Under the pieces are notes generated by a model. That model made no database searches. It saw only the letters and a program-made list of their open reading frames with translations, and had not been told where the DNA came from. From Dechloromonas denitrificans (GTDB lineage: Bacteria > Pseudomonadota > Gammaproteobacteria > Burkholderiales > Rhodocyclaceae), in NCBI RefSeq assembly GCF_001551835.1, contig NZ_LODL01000035.1:358083-422082 (forward strand): a stretch of DNA of 64,000 nt. The letters are read 5' to 3'. Numbering within the stretch: the stretch's first letter is position 1; each line of letters begins with the position of its first letter. A program made the position numbers and the translations under genes. Of the stretch, positions 14,964 through 25,720 are shown one piece after another.

Positions 14964-16214
14964 TCAGCGGCTGAACACGACGCGGCCGCCGACCAGCGTT
15001 GAACGGACCTGACCAGTCATCATGTAGCCTTGCCAGGGCGAATTCTTGCCCCGGCTCTTCAAGGCTTCCGGCGTCAGTTGCCAGGTCGCCTGCGGGTCGA
15101 AAATGCAGACATCGGCCGTCGCTCCGAGCGCCAGATGGCCACTTTCCAGACCGAGAATTTCGGCCGGCCCGCAAGTGATACGGGCAATGGCGTCGAGCAG
15201 CGATACCTTGGCCGTCTCGGCCCATTTCAGGGTCAGCGGCAGCAACACTTCGAGGCCGGTGGCGCCCGGCTTGGCTTCGCCGAAGGGCAGTAGCTTGTCG
15301 TCGGCCCCAACCGGCGTGTGGTCGGAGCAAATGGCGGCCAGGCCACTGACGGCTGCGGTCGACAGCGCCAGACGGTCATTTTGCGCGCGCAAGGGCGGGC
15401 AGAAACGGGCATGCGGATTGAAGAAACCGATGTCGTTTTCGGTGAGCAGCAGGTGATGGACGCCAACGTCGCAAGTGACCGGCAGGCCATCGTGCTGGGC
15501 GCGCTGGATCAGGGCCATGCCGGCCGCCGAGGAAATCCGGGTCAGATGGACGCGGCAGCCGGTATCGCGCACCAATTGGACAATGGTGGCAATGGCGATG
15601 GTTTCGGCGGCGACCGGAATGCCGGCCAGCCCAAGCCGGCTGGCGACTTCGCCCTCATGCGCGATGCCGTTGCGCGACAGCCAGTAATCCTGTGGCTGCA
15701 GCCAGACGGCAAAGTCGAAGGTGGCGGCGTATTCCATGGCGCGCAGCAGCGCTTCGGTATCGATTACCGGCTTGTTGGCTTGCGAGAAGGCGACGCAACC
15801 GGCTTTCTTCAATCCAGCCAGTTCGGCCAGACGCTCGCCCTTCAGGCCCAGGGTCAGCGCACCGAGCGGCAGCACGCGCGCCTTGCCGATTTCCTCACCG
15901 CGATGGACCAGACGGTCGGCCAGTTCCGGCTCGTCGAGCGGCGGATCGGCATCCGGCGGCACGACAACCGAAGTGACGCCGCCGGCGACGGCAGCCGCCA
16001 GTTCGGCTTCGATCGAGTTCAGGCGGGCGCCGAGGTCGATCAGGCCGGGGCAGACGACGCAGCCGGCGGCATCGATGACTTTGTCGGCAACGAAGCCGGC
16101 CGGCGCTTGGCCGAGGCCGGCGATCTTGCCAGCGGCGATGTAGAGCGAGGCATTGCTGCGGTCGACGCCGTTTTTCGGGTCAATTACGCGGCCATTTTCA
16201 ATAACGATATTCAT
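14964..16214 (-). CDS. pyrX: Non-catalytic dihydroorotase homologue PyrX (PyrC')
   Basis: A 416-residue dihydroorotase-like amidohydrolase. The metal-binding HxH after the first strand, normally in PGLIDxHxH, is replaced: the sequence reads CPGLIDLGARLN near residue 62. ICSDHTPVGADDK near residue 300 is retained. In Pseudomonas such inactive homologues are structural partners that the PyrB chain needs to form active aspartate transcarbamoylase. The start is ATG 16214, 3 bases after the pyrB stop; the TTG before it was not used. An active PyrC must lie elsewhere in the genome. Confidence 0.9.
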   Translation of the reverse strand: MNIVIENGRVIDPKNGVDRSNASLYIAAGKIAGLGQAPAGFVADKVIDAAGCVVCPGLIDLGARLNSIEAELAAAVAGGVTSVVVPPDADPPLDEPELADRLVHRGEEIGKARVLPLGALTLGLKGERLAELAGLKKAGCVAFSQANKPVIDTEALLRAMEYAATFDFAVWLQPQDYWLSRNGIAHEGEVASRLGLAGIPVAAETIAIATIVQLVRDTGCRVHLTRISSAAGMALIQRAQHDGLPVTCDVGVHHLLLTENDIGFFNPHARFCPPLRAQNDRLALSTAAVSGLAAICSDHTPVGADDKLLPFGEAKPGATGLEVLLPLTLKWAETAKVSLLDAIARITCGPAEILGLESGHLALGATADVCIFDPQATWQLTPEALKSRGKNSPWQGYMMTGQVRSTLVGGRVVFSR

Positions 16215-16217
16215 CAA

Positions 16218-17177
16218 TCAGTTCCCCGCAACGATGCTCATGACCGCCATCCGGACAGCGATCCCGAAGGTGACCTGGGGCAGGATCACGGCCTGCGAGC
16301 CATCGGCCACCGCCGAGTGGATCTCGACGCCGCGGTTCATTGGCCCCGGGTGCATGACGATGGCGTCCGGCTTGGCCAGTGCCAGCTTCTGCGGCGTCAG
16401 GCCGTAGTGGCGGAAGTACTCGCCGGCCGAGGGCAGCAGGGCGCCGGTCATCCGTTCGTTCTGCAGGCGCAGCATGATGATCACGTCGACATCCTTGAGG
16501 CCTTCGTTCATGTCGTGGAAGACATGCACGCCGAGCTTGTCGAGATGCTTGGGCAACAACGTTTCCGGCCCGATGGCGCGGACTTCCGGGACGCCGAGCG
16601 TGGTCAGGGCGTGGATGTCGGAACGGGCGACGCGCGAATGCAGGATGTCGCCGACGATGGCGACGCGCAGTTGCGTGAAGTCCTTCTTGTAATGGCGGAT
16701 GGTGTACATGTCGAGCAGGCCCTGCGTCGGGTGGGCATGGCGCCCGTCGCCGGCATTGACGACATGCACGTCGTCGCGGCCGATGCGCTGCAGATGCTCG
16801 GCAATCAGGTAAGGCGCGCCGCTCGAAGCGTGGCGCACAACAAACAGGTTGGCGTGCATGGCGCACAGGTTGTCGATGGTATCAAGCAGGGTTTCGCCCT
16901 TGCTGGCCGACGACTTGTTGATGTCGAGATTGATCACGTCGGCACTCAAACGCTTGGCGGCGATCTCGAAGGTGGTGCGGGTCCGCGTCGAATTCTCGAA
17001 GAACAGGTTGAAGACACTCTTGCCGCGCAGCAGCGGCACTTTCTTGACTTCGCGGGCCGAGACTTCCATGAAGGAGGCGGCGGTGTCGAGAATCTGCGTC
17101 AGGATGCGCTGCGGCAAGCCTTCAACGGAGAGCAGGTGGATCAGCTCACCATCCTTATTCAACTGCGGGTTATGCAT
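16218..17177 (-). CDS. pyrB: Aspartate carbamoyltransferase catalytic chain
   Basis: A 319-residue enzyme joining carbamoyl phosphate and aspartate, the committed step of pyrimidine synthesis. [13 protein letters not shown] (about residue 58) binds carbamoyl phosphate, [12 protein letters not shown] carries the 80s loop, and [15 protein letters not shown] and [12 protein letters not shown] are intact. The N-terminal extension [17 protein letters not shown] is typical of the Pseudomonas-like class that associates with PyrX. No pyrI gene is present. The start overlaps the pyrR stop by 8 bases. Confidence 0.95.
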   Translation of the reverse strand: MHNPQLNKDGELIHLLSVEGLPQRILTQILDTAASFMEVSAREVKKVPLLRGKSVFNLFFENSTRTRTTFEIAAKRLSADVINLDINKSSASKGETLLDTIDNLCAMHANLFVVRHASSGAPYLIAEHLQRIGRDDVHVVNAGDGRHAHPTQGLLDMYTIRHYKKDFTQLRVAIVGDILHSRVARSDIHALTTLGVPEVRAIGPETLLPKHLDKLGVHVFHDMNEGLKDVDVIIMLRLQNERMTGALLPSAGEYFRHYGLTPQKLALAKPDAIVMHPGPMNRGVEIHSAVADGSQAVILPQVTFGIAVRMAVMSIVAGN

Positions 17178-17679
17178 TTTCCAGCCTCCAGGCAAGTTGA
17201 CCGTCATCCTGCTTGCCGAGCACCAGGCTCTGGCCTGCGCCCAGATCGACATCCCAGACACCGTAGGTGGCGCCGATCGGCAACTCGCGGCCGCCACGGT
17301 CGGCGAGCACGGCGAGATCGACCGCGGCCGGCCGACCATAGTCGAACAACTCGTTGATCGCCGCCCGGGTAGTGCGCCCGGTATAAAGCACGTCATCGAC
17401 CAGGATGATGTGGCGGCCTTCGACATCGAACGGGATGACAGTCGGCTTGACCTGCGGATGCAGGCCTTTTTCAGCGAAATCGTCGCGGTAGAAAGAAACG
17501 TCGATCAGGCCGATCTCCTCGGACAGACCAAGCAGTTCCTGCAGGCGTTCGGCGATCCAGGCGCCGCCGCTATAGATGCCGACCAGCGCCGGCTTGCGGT
17601 GCAGTTGCGGGCGAATGAGATCGGCCAGTTGCCGGCATTGCGCTTCGGCATCGGGCAGAGGATTAGTCAGGGGTGACAT
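17170..17679 (-). CDS. pyrR: PyrR bifunctional pyrimidine regulator / uracil phosphoribosyltransferase
   Basis: A 169-residue PRTase-fold protein. The PRPP-binding motif [17 protein letters not shown] is near residue 95 and [13 protein letters not shown] near residue 35. In Gram-positive bacteria PyrR senses UMP and controls attenuation; in proteobacterial pyrR-pyrB-pyrX operons its RNA-binding role is less clear. The start ATG 17679 ([10 protein letters not shown]) lies within the end of ruvX (17-base overlap). Confidence 0.92.
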   Translation of the reverse strand: MSPLTNPLPDAEAQCRQLADLIRPQLHRKPALVGIYSGGAWIAERLQELLGLSEEIGLIDVSFYRDDFAEKGLHPQVKPTVIPFDVEGRHIILVDDVLYTGRTTRAAINELFDYGRPAAVDLAVLADRGGRELPIGATYGVWDVDLGAGQSLVLGKQDDGQLAWRLENA

Positions 17680-18097
17680 GGTGCGGGCTTTCGAACCAGG
17701 TTTGAAGAATGAGCTGGGCCGCCACGGCATCGAGCAGCGGCTTGGCGCTCCTGCTGTTGCGACCGGTTTCGCGGAGCCGGGCCTCGGCGTCGAGCGAGGT
17801 CATCCGCTCGTCGGCAAAGCCGACCGGCAGATTGAAGCGGCGTTTCAGGCGTTCAGCGAACTTGGTCGCCAGCCGGGTCATCTCGTGCGGCGTGCCGTCG
17901 GCATGGGTCGGCAGGCCGACGACCAGTTGCACCGGTTGCCATTCGGCAACCAGCCTGCCGATGGCGGCGAAGCGGTCGTCGTTCGATTCGGCGCGAATCA
18001 CCGTCAGCGGATGGGCAGTGCCGAGCAGGGTTTCGCCGGTCGCCACGCCAATCCGCTTCTCGCCGAAATCAAAGGCCAGCACGGTGCCGTCAGGCAT
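17663..18097 (-). CDS. ruvX: Putative Holliday junction resolvase / pre-16S rRNA nuclease YqgF
   Basis: A 144-residue RNase H-like nuclease. The first catalytic aspartate is in [17 protein letters not shown] (residues 6-22); [19 protein letters not shown] and [15 protein letters not shown] are standard. It processes pre-16S rRNA in E. coli. It is in the conserved order yqgE-ruvX-pyrR-pyrB and overlaps both neighbours (8 bases with yqgE, 17 with pyrR). Confidence 0.93.
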   Translation of the reverse strand: MPDGTVLAFDFGEKRIGVATGETLLGTAHPLTVIRAESNDDRFAAIGRLVAEWQPVQLVVGLPTHADGTPHEMTRLATKFAERLKRRFNLPVGFADERMTSLDAEARLRETGRNSRSAKPLLDAVAAQLILQTWFESPHHVTPD

Positions 18098-18650
18098 GCC
18101 CGGCCACGTCGGAAAGCTGGGTGAAGCTGATGCCGAGCTTCTGCATCGCCGCCGGCAAACGCTCTTCGGGCGGCAGATCGAAGAGGATTTCGGCCTTGGC
18201 CGGCACGGTCAGCCATGAATTCTGGGCCAGTTCGTTTTCCAGCTGGCCGGCCTCCCAGCCGGCATAGCCGAGGGTGACCAGGATTTCGGCCGGCAAACCG
18301 GCACTGCCGACCGAGGTCAGCACATCGCGCGAACTGGTCAGGCCGACCTCGCTATTGACGGCCAGCGTCGATTGCCATTGGCCGAGCGGTCGATGCAGTA
18401 CGAAGCCGCGATCAAGCTGGACCGGACCACCAAAATAGACCGGCAATCGGGCCATTTGCTCGGCTTCCAGCTTGATATCGATCTTTTCGAACAGGCCGGC
18501 CAGATTCATGTCGATCGGGCGATTGACGATAACGCCCAAGGCGCCGTTCTCGTTGTGTTCACAGATATAAACGAGCGCGTTGGAAAAATACGGATCCTCA
18601 AGCGCCGGCATGGCGATGAGGAAGTTATCGGTCAGATTGACGTTGTCCAT
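18090..18650 (-). CDS. yqgE: YqgE/AlgH family protein
   Basis: A 186-residue protein of the UPF0301 family, starting [22 protein letters not shown]. The motifs [11 protein letters not shown] (about residue 38), [15 protein letters not shown] (about residue 77) and [15 protein letters not shown] (about residue 130) identify it. Biochemical function is unknown. First gene of the yqgE-ruvX-pyrR-pyrB-pyrX operon; only 38 bases separate it from the divergent photolyase gene. Confidence 0.94.
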   Translation of the reverse strand: MDNVNLTDNFLIAMPALEDPYFSNALVYICEHNENGALGVIVNRPIDMNLAGLFEKIDIKLEAEQMARLPVYFGGPVQLDRGFVLHRPLGQWQSTLAVNSEVGLTSSRDVLTSVGSAGLPAEILVTLGYAGWEAGQLENELAQNSWLTVPAKAEILFDLPPEERLPAAMQKLGISFTQLSDVAGHA

Positions 18651-18688
18651 AACTGGAATTTTAATCGCCGCCGGGGTACAAACCAACC

Positions 18689-20101
18689 ATGAATGCAGAA
18701 AAAGCCCTCGTCTGGTTTCGCCGCGACCTGCGCGACCATGACCATGCCGCGCTCAGCGCCGCCCTGTTGGAAGCCAACGCCGTCTATTGTGCCTTTGTCT
18801 TCGATACCGACATTCTCGATGCCCTGCCCAACAAACAGGATCGCCGCGTCCATTTCATCCACGCCTCGCTGCTCGAACTAGATGCCGCGCTACGCGCCAG
18901 GGGCGGCGGCCTGATCGTTCGCCACGGCCGGGCCCAAACCGAGATTCCGCTATTGGCCAGGCAGCTGGGGGTCGCAGCGGTGATCACCAACCGCGACTAC
19001 GAACCGGCCGCCAAGCAGCGCGACATGGAAGTGGCCGAAGCCCTGCGTGCCTCGGGCATCGCTTTTCACAGCCTGAAGGACCAGGCCATTTTCGACCGCG
19101 ATGAAGTCCTGACCCAGGCCGGCAAACCCTTCTCGGTGTTCACGCCGTACAAAAATGCCTGGCTGAAGCGGTTGACCGCCGGCGACTATGCCGCCTATCC
19201 ATGCCAAGGACAACTGGCCGGCAGTGAATTGGCCGGCGTGCCGAGCCTCGCCGCTCTCGGCTTTGCCAAAACCGATCTCGCCGCCCTCGGCATCCAGCCC
19301 GGCATGAGCGGCGCCCGTACGCTGTGGGACGAATTCCGCAGCGGCCGGATCAAGCGCTACGCGGCGCTGCGCGACTTTCCGGCGGTCAAGGGCGTCTCCT
19401 ACCTGTCGGTGCATTTGCGCTTTGGCACCATTTCCATCCGCGAACTGGTCCGTACCGCCTGGAGCGACGAAGCAGAGACCTGGCTCAGCGAACTGATCTG
19501 GCGGGATTTTTACTTCATGATTCTCGACCGTTTCCCGCACGTGGTCGGCCATGCCTTCAAGCCGGAATACGATGCGATCCAGTGGGAAGACTGGCCGGAA
19601 GGCTTTGCCGCCTGGTGTGCCGGGCGCACCGGCTACCCGCTGGTCGACGCCGCGATGCGCCAACTCAGGCACAGCGGCTGGATGCACAACCGGCTACGCA
19701 TGGTCGTCGCCTCCTTCCTGTGCAAGGATCTCGGCATTGACTGGCGACTCGGCGAGCAATACTTCGCCGAGCAACTAAACGACTTCGACCTGTCCGCCAA
19801 CAACGGTGGCTGGCAATGGGCATCCTCCAGCGGCTGCGATGCGCAGCCTTATTTCCGGATCTTCAACCCGGTGACGCAATCGGAAAAATTCGACCCGGAA
19901 GGCAAGTTCATTCGCCGCTACGTACCGGAGCTGGCCAGAGTCGCCAACAAGTACATCCACGCCCCCTGGCTGATGGGTCGGGTCGAGCAGGAGGGGCTGG
20001 GCGTCGTCATCGGCCGCGACTATCCGGGACCTATTGTCGATCACGCCCAGGCTCGGGAAAAAACTCTGGCGCGCTACGTGGTGGTCAAAAAAGGCGGATA
20101 A
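18689..20101 (+). CDS. phrB: Deoxyribodipyrimidine photolyase (class I CPD type)
   Basis: A 470-residue blue-light DNA repair flavoprotein. The N-terminal antenna domain opens with [17 protein letters not shown]; the FAD domain holds [11 protein letters not shown] (about residue 268), [24 protein letters not shown] (about residue 312) and [28 protein letters not shown], which carries the tryptophan electron-transfer chain. It repairs cyclobutane pyrimidine dimers. Start ATG 18689 follows a short intergenic gap. Single gene. Confidence 0.95.
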   Translation: MNAEKALVWFRRDLRDHDHAALSAALLEANAVYCAFVFDTDILDALPNKQDRRVHFIHASLLELDAALRARGGGLIVRHGRAQTEIPLLARQLGVAAVITNRDYEPAAKQRDMEVAEALRASGIAFHSLKDQAIFDRDEVLTQAGKPFSVFTPYKNAWLKRLTAGDYAAYPCQGQLAGSELAGVPSLAALGFAKTDLAALGIQPGMSGARTLWDEFRSGRIKRYAALRDFPAVKGVSYLSVHLRFGTISIRELVRTAWSDEAETWLSELIWRDFYFMILDRFPHVVGHAFKPEYDAIQWEDWPEGFAAWCAGRTGYPLVDAAMRQLRHSGWMHNRLRMVVASFLCKDLGIDWRLGEQYFAEQLNDFDLSANNGGWQWASSSGCDAQPYFRIFNPVTQSEKFDPEGKFIRRYVPELARVANKYIHAPWLMGRVEQEGLGVVIGRDYPGPIVDHAQAREKTLARYVVVKKGG

Positions 20102-20125
20102 AAAAAGGGGCTGCTACGCCCCCTT
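20101..20125 (-). terminator. Intrinsic terminator of the pilG-chpA operon
   Basis: GGGGC (20107-20111) and GCCCC (20118-20122) pair around TGCTAC, and on the minus strand the stem is followed by six T (20106-20101). It lies 60 bases after the chpA stop and also touches the photolyase stop. Confidence 0.7.
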
Positions 20126-20184
20126 GTTCTCATATATCGATGTCGCCACGGCTGACCGCCAATGCCTGCGGTCGACCGTGCTTA

Positions 20185-23100
20185 TCAAGCCTTTTTGCAA
20201 TAGCCGGCGACCAGGCCGAGCAACTCCTCTTCGTCGTACGGCTTGCCAAGGTAGTGGTTGGCGCCGATTTCCAGCGCGTAATTGCGATGCTTGTCGGCCG
20301 TCCGCGAGGTGATCATGATCACCGGCAGCTGGCGCAGGCGTTCATCGGCCCGGATGTTGCGCAGCAGATCGAAACCATCCATGCGCGGCATTTCGATGTC
20401 GGACAGGATGACATCAGGCATCACATCGATCAGTTGCTCCAGGGCATCGACCCCATCCTTGGCCAACACCACCTGATAGCCTTCGCGATTGAGCAAACGG
20501 CTGGTGATCTTGCGCACGGTCAGCGAATCGTCGACCACCAGCACCGTCGGCACGTGCGGTACCTGCGCCGCCTCGGGCGCGGCCGCAACCGGCACCGCCA
20601 TCTGCACACTGACCGCCGGCAAACGGCTGGCCAGCGCAACCGGATTGAGGATCAGCACGACGCGGCCATCACCTAGCACCGTGGCGCCGGCAATGCCGAC
20701 CACCCGCGCCAACTGGGCGCCGATGTTCTTGACGACGACTTCCTGATTGCCCTTCAATTCATCGACCTGAACGGCGACGCGCTGCGTCCCCGAGCGCAAC
20801 AGCAGCACCCAGTACTGGCGATGCAGCTCCGGCACGGCAGCGGGGTCGCCGAGCAGATTCGGCAGGAAATGGAAGGGGTAGCGGTTGCCCTGCCACTCGG
20901 CCTCGCCCTTTTCGCGCAGCGCAGCGAGCGGCTTTTCCTTCATTTCCTTGACCTGCTCGATCATCGTCGACGGCACGGCGTAAAGCTGAGTGCCCGCCCG
21001 AACCAGCAGAGTCTGCGTCACCGCCAGTGTCAGCGGCAGGTAGAGACGGAAGGTCGTGCCCTGCCCTGGCTGCGAGAGTATTTCAATGCGTCCGCCCAGT
21101 GCGGCGACTTCGGTCTTGACGACGTCCATGCCGACACCCCGGCCGGCCACTTGGGACAATTCGGCAGCGGTCGAGAAACCAGGCTGGAAAATGAAGTCGT
21201 ACAGCGTTGCCGCATCGGCCGGCTGTCCGGCCGGCAACAGCCCCATCGCCTCGGCCCGGGCGCGGATACGCTGGGCGTCCAACCCCTTGCCGTCGTCCGA
21301 CATCGACAGGATGATTTCGTTGCCTTCCTGAGCCAGTGCCATGGTGATTTCACCGGCTTCCGGCTTGCCGGCGGCGAGACGCTCCTCCCGACTTTCGATA
21401 CCGTGCGTCACGGCATTGCGCAGCATGTGTTCGAGCGGCGCCATCATCTTGTCGAGCACCGAACGGTCGATTTCCACCTGGCCGCCGACGATGTCCAGGC
21501 TAGCCCGCTTGCCGACGTCCTTGGCGGTCTGCCGCACGATGCGGTAGAGACGTTCGGACTGGCTGGCGAACGGAATCATCCGGACGCCCATCAGCTCCTG
21601 CTGCAGACTGTGGTTCAGCCGCGACTGGGCAAGGATGGCCGCATTGGCATCATCAAGATTCTTCAGCAAGTTCTGCTGCACCGTCGCCACGTCGTTGACC
21701 GACTCGGCCATGAACCGGGTCAGTTCCTGGAAGCGGGTGAAACGGTCGAGTTCGAGCGGGTCGAACTGTGCCTCGCCCTCCGGCGCATGAGCGACGCGGG
21801 CTTGAATCTGGCCTTCGGCCTGAATTTCGATTTCGCGCAACTGGCGGCGCAGGCGGATGACGTTTTCGGTCAGGTCGAGCAGCGAACCTTTCAGGCTGCG
21901 CATTTCGCCTTCGATCCGGGTCCGCGCAATCGACAATTCACCGGCTTCATTGACTAGGCGATCGATCAGGTCGGCCCGCACGCGCAGCGTTGCCCGCTGG
22001 CCACCGGCTTCGCTTTCGCTTTCGCTGTCGGCGGCGGTTGCCGCCGGCGCAGCAAGCGGTGCTTCCGTTTCCAGCGCTGCCTCTGCGGCGGCCGGCACTT
22101 CCTGCGGGCCGGCGCGCAGGCGCTCGACAGCCAGGGCCAGGGTATCGCAACCGTTCTCGATTTCGTCGATGAAACTCGGCGTCACCTGACCGGCATGCAT
22201 CGCCTCCTCGACCCGCGTTTCCAGCAGATGAGTCAGTTCGCCGAGGTTCATCGCCCCGGCCATCCGGGCATTGCCCTTGAAGGTGTGGAGCAGCCGGGCG
22301 ATGGCGTGCGGCGGCACATCGCTGCCGAGATCGGCCCGCCAGGCACGCGACTGCGTGGTCAGGTCGCGCAACTGGTCTGCTGCTTCCTCAAGGAAGATCG
22401 GCAGCAGTTGCTCATCGAGTTCGTCGGTCAACTGCGGCAGAACCGGCAGTGGGGCAGCGGCGGCAATCTCCGGCATAGCGGCCAGACCGGGCAGTGGAAT
22501 GATTTCGGCCGTGGTCAATTCAATGACGGGCGCAGCTTCCGCTGCCTCAATCGCCGGTGGCGGATAAATATCGCCCAGAGCGCCGATCAATTGCCCCTGC
22601 TCTTCCGGCGCCTGCTGTTCAGCCAGCGCGGCAAACATGCCTTCCAGCGTAATGATCGTCTGGCGAACGGTTTCCAGCCCTTCGATGCTCTCCGGCTGGG
22701 CCGAGCCATCACGCCGCAACAGAGCATGCTCCAGCGCGATGGCCAGGTGATGCAAGGGCATCAGGCCGACCGTGGCCGCGATGCCGCCGAGGGTATGTGC
22801 GGCGCGCGTCATCTCGAACGTCGTCGGCGCCCCCGGGCTGGCTTCCAGCTCGGCGTAGCTATCCAGCAAGGTCTGCAAATGACCACGCGCTTCTTCGCGG
22901 AAAATATCGTAGAGCGTCGGCGAGGCGCTGACGGAGGGCAGAATTTGTTCGTTTTCGACCGTCGACCGCAGCACTGCCTCATCCGGCGCCAGCAAGTCTT
23001 CCAGCGCCTCGGCCGTCGCCAGCAGGTGCAGATCCTCGATAACAGGTTCAGCTGCAGCCGGTAGCGGTGTCGCTTCACTGTCCGGCAACAGGTCATCGAT

Positions 23101-25698
23101 GGCTGGCAATTCAAGAACGATGGCAGGCGCTTCGTCGGCCAGATCCGGCACCGGTAACTCGACAAACTGGCTGACGGCGGAAACCTCGGGCACCGTTTCG
23201 ATCGGCGATTCGGAGACAGCTTCAGCCACCGGCACGACGGGCGGGACAACCACCGGTGCCAGCACTGCCGCCGGCTCTTCCACCCCGCGCAGACGAGCAG
23301 CCAGCGCGACCAGCGCCGAGGTTTCGGGAACCAGGCCATCGCCACTTTCCAGATGCGCCACCCAAGCGGAGAACAGCCGGTGTCCGTCGCCAATCATCCG
23401 CATCAGGTCTGGCGTCACCAACTGGTCCTGACGCAGCCACTGATTGAGTGTCTGTTCCAGCTCCCAGGCCGTTTCACCGAGATCCTTGAGGCCGACCATG
23501 CGGCCGCTGCCCTTCAGGGTATGCGTCGAGCGGCGGATATTGGTCAAGGCATCGACATTGTGCGGATCGACCGCGAGCAAGGCCGACTGCTCCTCAATCG
23601 AGGCCAGTACTTCATTCGCTTCTTCGAGGAAGATGGCGAGCAATTCGGCATCAATTTCCTCGTGGCTGGATTGCGCCAGTTGCAAGGTCTCGGCAGAGGG
23701 AAGCGGAGCATCCGCCTGGGCCGGCTTCAGGCCGGACAGGGCGGCATCGACATCGACACTGGCGACATCGCCGGCTTGCAGGGCCTCGAGGGCCGCCTTG
23801 GCCGTTTCACCCAGGGCGTGGTTGGCCACCAGATCGGCATCCTTCTGGATGGCTTGCAGATTCTGCTTCAGCTCCTGCTGCAACCTTGCATCGGCCGGTG
23901 CTTCCTTGAGCGCCTCGACCAGGGCATGCGTCTCCAGCGCCTGCTGGGCCAACTGGCTTTCGACACTCGGTGCCGCCGCTGGCTCGAAGTCGACAGCTTC
24001 ATCGTCTTCGCTGAGCGTCTCGCCCTTCATGCGCCGGACAAAGGACTCGAAATCACTTTCGCCGGCGGGCAAGGCATCGACAAAGAAGCCAAGCAACGAA
24101 AGCTGCTGGGCAACCGCCTCGAAATCTTCCGGTGCCGCCTGATAGCCGGCCGCACCAAATTGCTGGATGCGCGCGCTGCAATCCTTCAGGCTGGCGACAG
24201 CCGCCATGTGGCCGAGCATGGCGAGCGCCCCACCGATCTGCTTGAGCGGCCCATCGAGTAGCGAAAGATCGTGCCCCTTGCCCGGATCGCGGAAGTAGGC
24301 GTCCAGGGCCTGTTCGACCTGAGCCAGGTTATTCTGAATCTCGCGTGCCACTTGGCCGATCAGCAGTTTTTCCTGCGCCCGGCGCGTCATTTCATCGAGC
24401 AGCGGCATGCCTTCATCGGCCGCCGGCTTGCCGGCGATGCAGGCATAAAGGCGGGCCACCATCAGATCGACCTGCTGGGCGAAATCGGTGCCCAGCCGCT
24501 TGAAACTCTCCTGCGCATTCTGCAACAGCAGGATTGCCGTCGCCACTTCCATGGCGACCGTATCGGAATAACGATGGGCATCCTCGGCCAGCCAGCTGGC
24601 GATCGCACCCAAACCCTGCCCCAGACGCTTGAGATCGGTGTGACCGATCTCCTCGGTCAAGCCAGCCGTTGTCTTGGCATGTTCGGCGAAACCGTTCAAC
24701 CCGCCCGGACTGCCCGAGCAGACCTTGTTCCAGAACTCCTCGGTGCTGGCCAGCACTTCGCGCAAACGACGCAAGACCGCATCCTGCGGCTGAATGAGAG
24801 CCACTTGCGCCGCGGCGGGCACCATCGCCGGCAGGCCAAAAGTTTCCTGCACCTGCGACAGCAACGGACTCCGCCCTTCGGGGACCTGGGCAACGTGATA
24901 GAGCGCCTCGCGCATCAGGCGTTCGGCCAGACTGCTGGAACCTTCCAGCAAGCGGCGAATCTGCAGGTCGATCCGGGCACTTACCTGACGCACCGCGCCA
25001 TCGTTACTGACCGCCGGATCGCCCAGCGCCTCGACAAAAGCTTGCGCCGTCCACCAGAACGACCGGGCAGCCGGGGTTTCCTGAGTGGCCTCGATCGCGG
25101 CCAGCGCCTCCAGCATCAACAGGCGCCCGGCCTCCGCTTCTTCCGGCTTTTTCAGCCAGCTGAGCAGGCCTTTCTGGTAGCGCGCCCGTTCCTTCTTCAA
25201 GACCTGGCGCAAGGCTTCGGGGTTCATCGCCACGGCAACGGCCGGGCGCTTCGGCGGGCGCAGCGAAAGGTCGGGGAAAAACAGATCGCTGGCCTGGGCG
25301 GTGGCAATGCCACGCACCGCAGCCAACTCCTGATAGACCGGCAGCAGGCGCAAAGGCTGGTTGGCCTCGCCGGCCATCAGTTCATCGAGATAGAGATGAA
25401 TGCCGGCAAGGGCCTGGCGCAATGCCGCCATCGCCCGCTCATCGGCTGCCAGACGAGCCTCTTCAAGCGCGGCGAGCAGTGCCTCCAGCGACTCGGTGAC
25501 CAGAGTGACACCATCCAGCCCGACAATCGACAGGGCTCCGTGTACCTGGTGCACATGCGTGCGGCAGAACTTGAGCTGTGTGACATCGGCGCTCGCGGCA
25601 TAGAGACTCAGTGCCTCTTCAGCCCGTTCGAGCGCCAGATCGATCTCGCCTTTGACCCAGGTCAGTGGGCCCAAATCAAATTCAGTTGCCGCGTTCAT
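20185..25698 (-). CDS. chpA: Type IV pilus chemosensory hybrid histidine kinase ChpA/PilL
   Basis: A very large (1837-residue) CheA-like kinase. The N-terminal third is a FimL-like region with a degenerate Hpt motif (VHQVHGALSIVGL, about residue 50). Three Hpt domains follow: STHTLKGSGRM (724), AAHTLGGIAAT (968, Gly in place of the usual Lys) and LLHTFKGNARM (1137). The ATPase domain has LEHMLRNAVTHG (1425), DDGKGLD (1468) and GRGVGMDV (1520), then a CheW-like domain and a C-terminal receiver (DD at about 1722, acceptor D about 1767). It drives directional control of twitching through PilG and PilH. Last gene of the operon. Confidence 0.95.
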   Translation of the reverse strand: MNAATEFDLGPLTWVKGEIDLALERAEEALSLYAASADVTQLKFCRTHVHQVHGALSIVGLDGVTLVTESLEALLAALEEARLAADERAMAALRQALAGIHLYLDELMAGEANQPLRLLPVYQELAAVRGIATAQASDLFFPDLSLRPPKRPAVAVAMNPEALRQVLKKERARYQKGLLSWLKKPEEAEAGRLLMLEALAAIEATQETPAARSFWWTAQAFVEALGDPAVSNDGAVRQVSARIDLQIRRLLEGSSSLAERLMREALYHVAQVPEGRSPLLSQVQETFGLPAMVPAAAQVALIQPQDAVLRRLREVLASTEEFWNKVCSGSPGGLNGFAEHAKTTAGLTEEIGHTDLKRLGQGLGAIASWLAEDAHRYSDTVAMEVATAILLLQNAQESFKRLGTDFAQQVDLMVARLYACIAGKPAADEGMPLLDEMTRRAQEKLLIGQVAREIQNNLAQVEQALDAYFRDPGKGHDLSLLDGPLKQIGGALAMLGHMAAVASLKDCSARIQQFGAAGYQAAPEDFEAVAQQLSLLGFFVDALPAGESDFESFVRRMKGETLSEDDEAVDFEPAAAPSVESQLAQQALETHALVEALKEAPADARLQQELKQNLQAIQKDADLVANHALGETAKAALEALQAGDVASVDVDAALSGLKPAQADAPLPSAETLQLAQSSHEEIDAELLAIFLEEANEVLASIEEQSALLAVDPHNVDALTNIRRSTHTLKGSGRMVGLKDLGETAWELEQTLNQWLRQDQLVTPDLMRMIGDGHRLFSAWVAHLESGDGLVPETSALVALAARLRGVEEPAAVLAPVVVPPVVPVAEAVSESPIETVPEVSAVSQFVELPVPDLADEAPAIVLELPAIDDLLPDSEATPLPAAAEPVIEDLHLLATAEALEDLLAPDEAVLRSTVENEQILPSVSASPTLYDIFREEARGHLQTLLDSYAELEASPGAPTTFEMTRAAHTLGGIAATVGLMPLHHLAIALEHALLRRDGSAQPESIEGLETVRQTIITLEGMFAALAEQQAPEEQGQLIGALGDIYPPPAIEAAEAAPVIELTTAEIIPLPGLAAMPEIAAAAPLPVLPQLTDELDEQLLPIFLEEAADQLRDLTTQSRAWRADLGSDVPPHAIARLLHTFKGNARMAGAMNLGELTHLLETRVEEAMHAGQVTPSFIDEIENGCDTLALAVERLRAGPQEVPAAAEAALETEAPLAAPAATAADSESESEAGGQRATLRVRADLIDRLVNEAGELSIARTRIEGEMRSLKGSLLDLTENVIRLRRQLREIEIQAEGQIQARVAHAPEGEAQFDPLELDRFTRFQELTRFMAESVNDVATVQQNLLKNLDDANAAILAQSRLNHSLQQELMGVRMIPFASQSERLYRIVRQTAKDVGKRASLDIVGGQVEIDRSVLDKMMAPLEHMLRNAVTHGIESREERLAAGKPEAGEITMALAQEGNEIILSMSDDGKGLDAQRIRARAEAMGLLPAGQPADAATLYDFIFQPGFSTAAELSQVAGRGVGMDVVKTEVAALGGRIEILSQPGQGTTFRLYLPLTLAVTQTLLVRAGTQLYAVPSTMIEQVKEMKEKPLAALREKGEAEWQGNRYPFHFLPNLLGDPAAVPELHRQYWVLLLRSGTQRVAVQVDELKGNQEVVVKNIGAQLARVVGIAGATVLGDGRVVLILNPVALASRLPAVSVQMAVPVAAAPEAAQVPHVPTVLVVDDSLTVRKITSRLLNREGYQVVLAKDGVDALEQLIDVMPDVILSDIEMPRMDGFDLLRNIRADERLRQLPVIMITSRTADKHRNYALEIGANHYLGKPYDEEELLGLVAGYCKKA

Positions 25699-25720
25699 AG
25701 TCTCTCGCGATCGAAGTCGG

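Noticed and set aside
16215..16217. TTG as the pyrX start
   Set aside because: An ATG follows immediately at 16214 and gives the family N-terminus MNIVIENGRVIDP.
15318..17357. 679-codon open frame opposite pyrX and pyrB
   Set aside because: Spans two real genes on the other strand; Asp/Gly/His-rich artefact typical of high-GC antisense frames.
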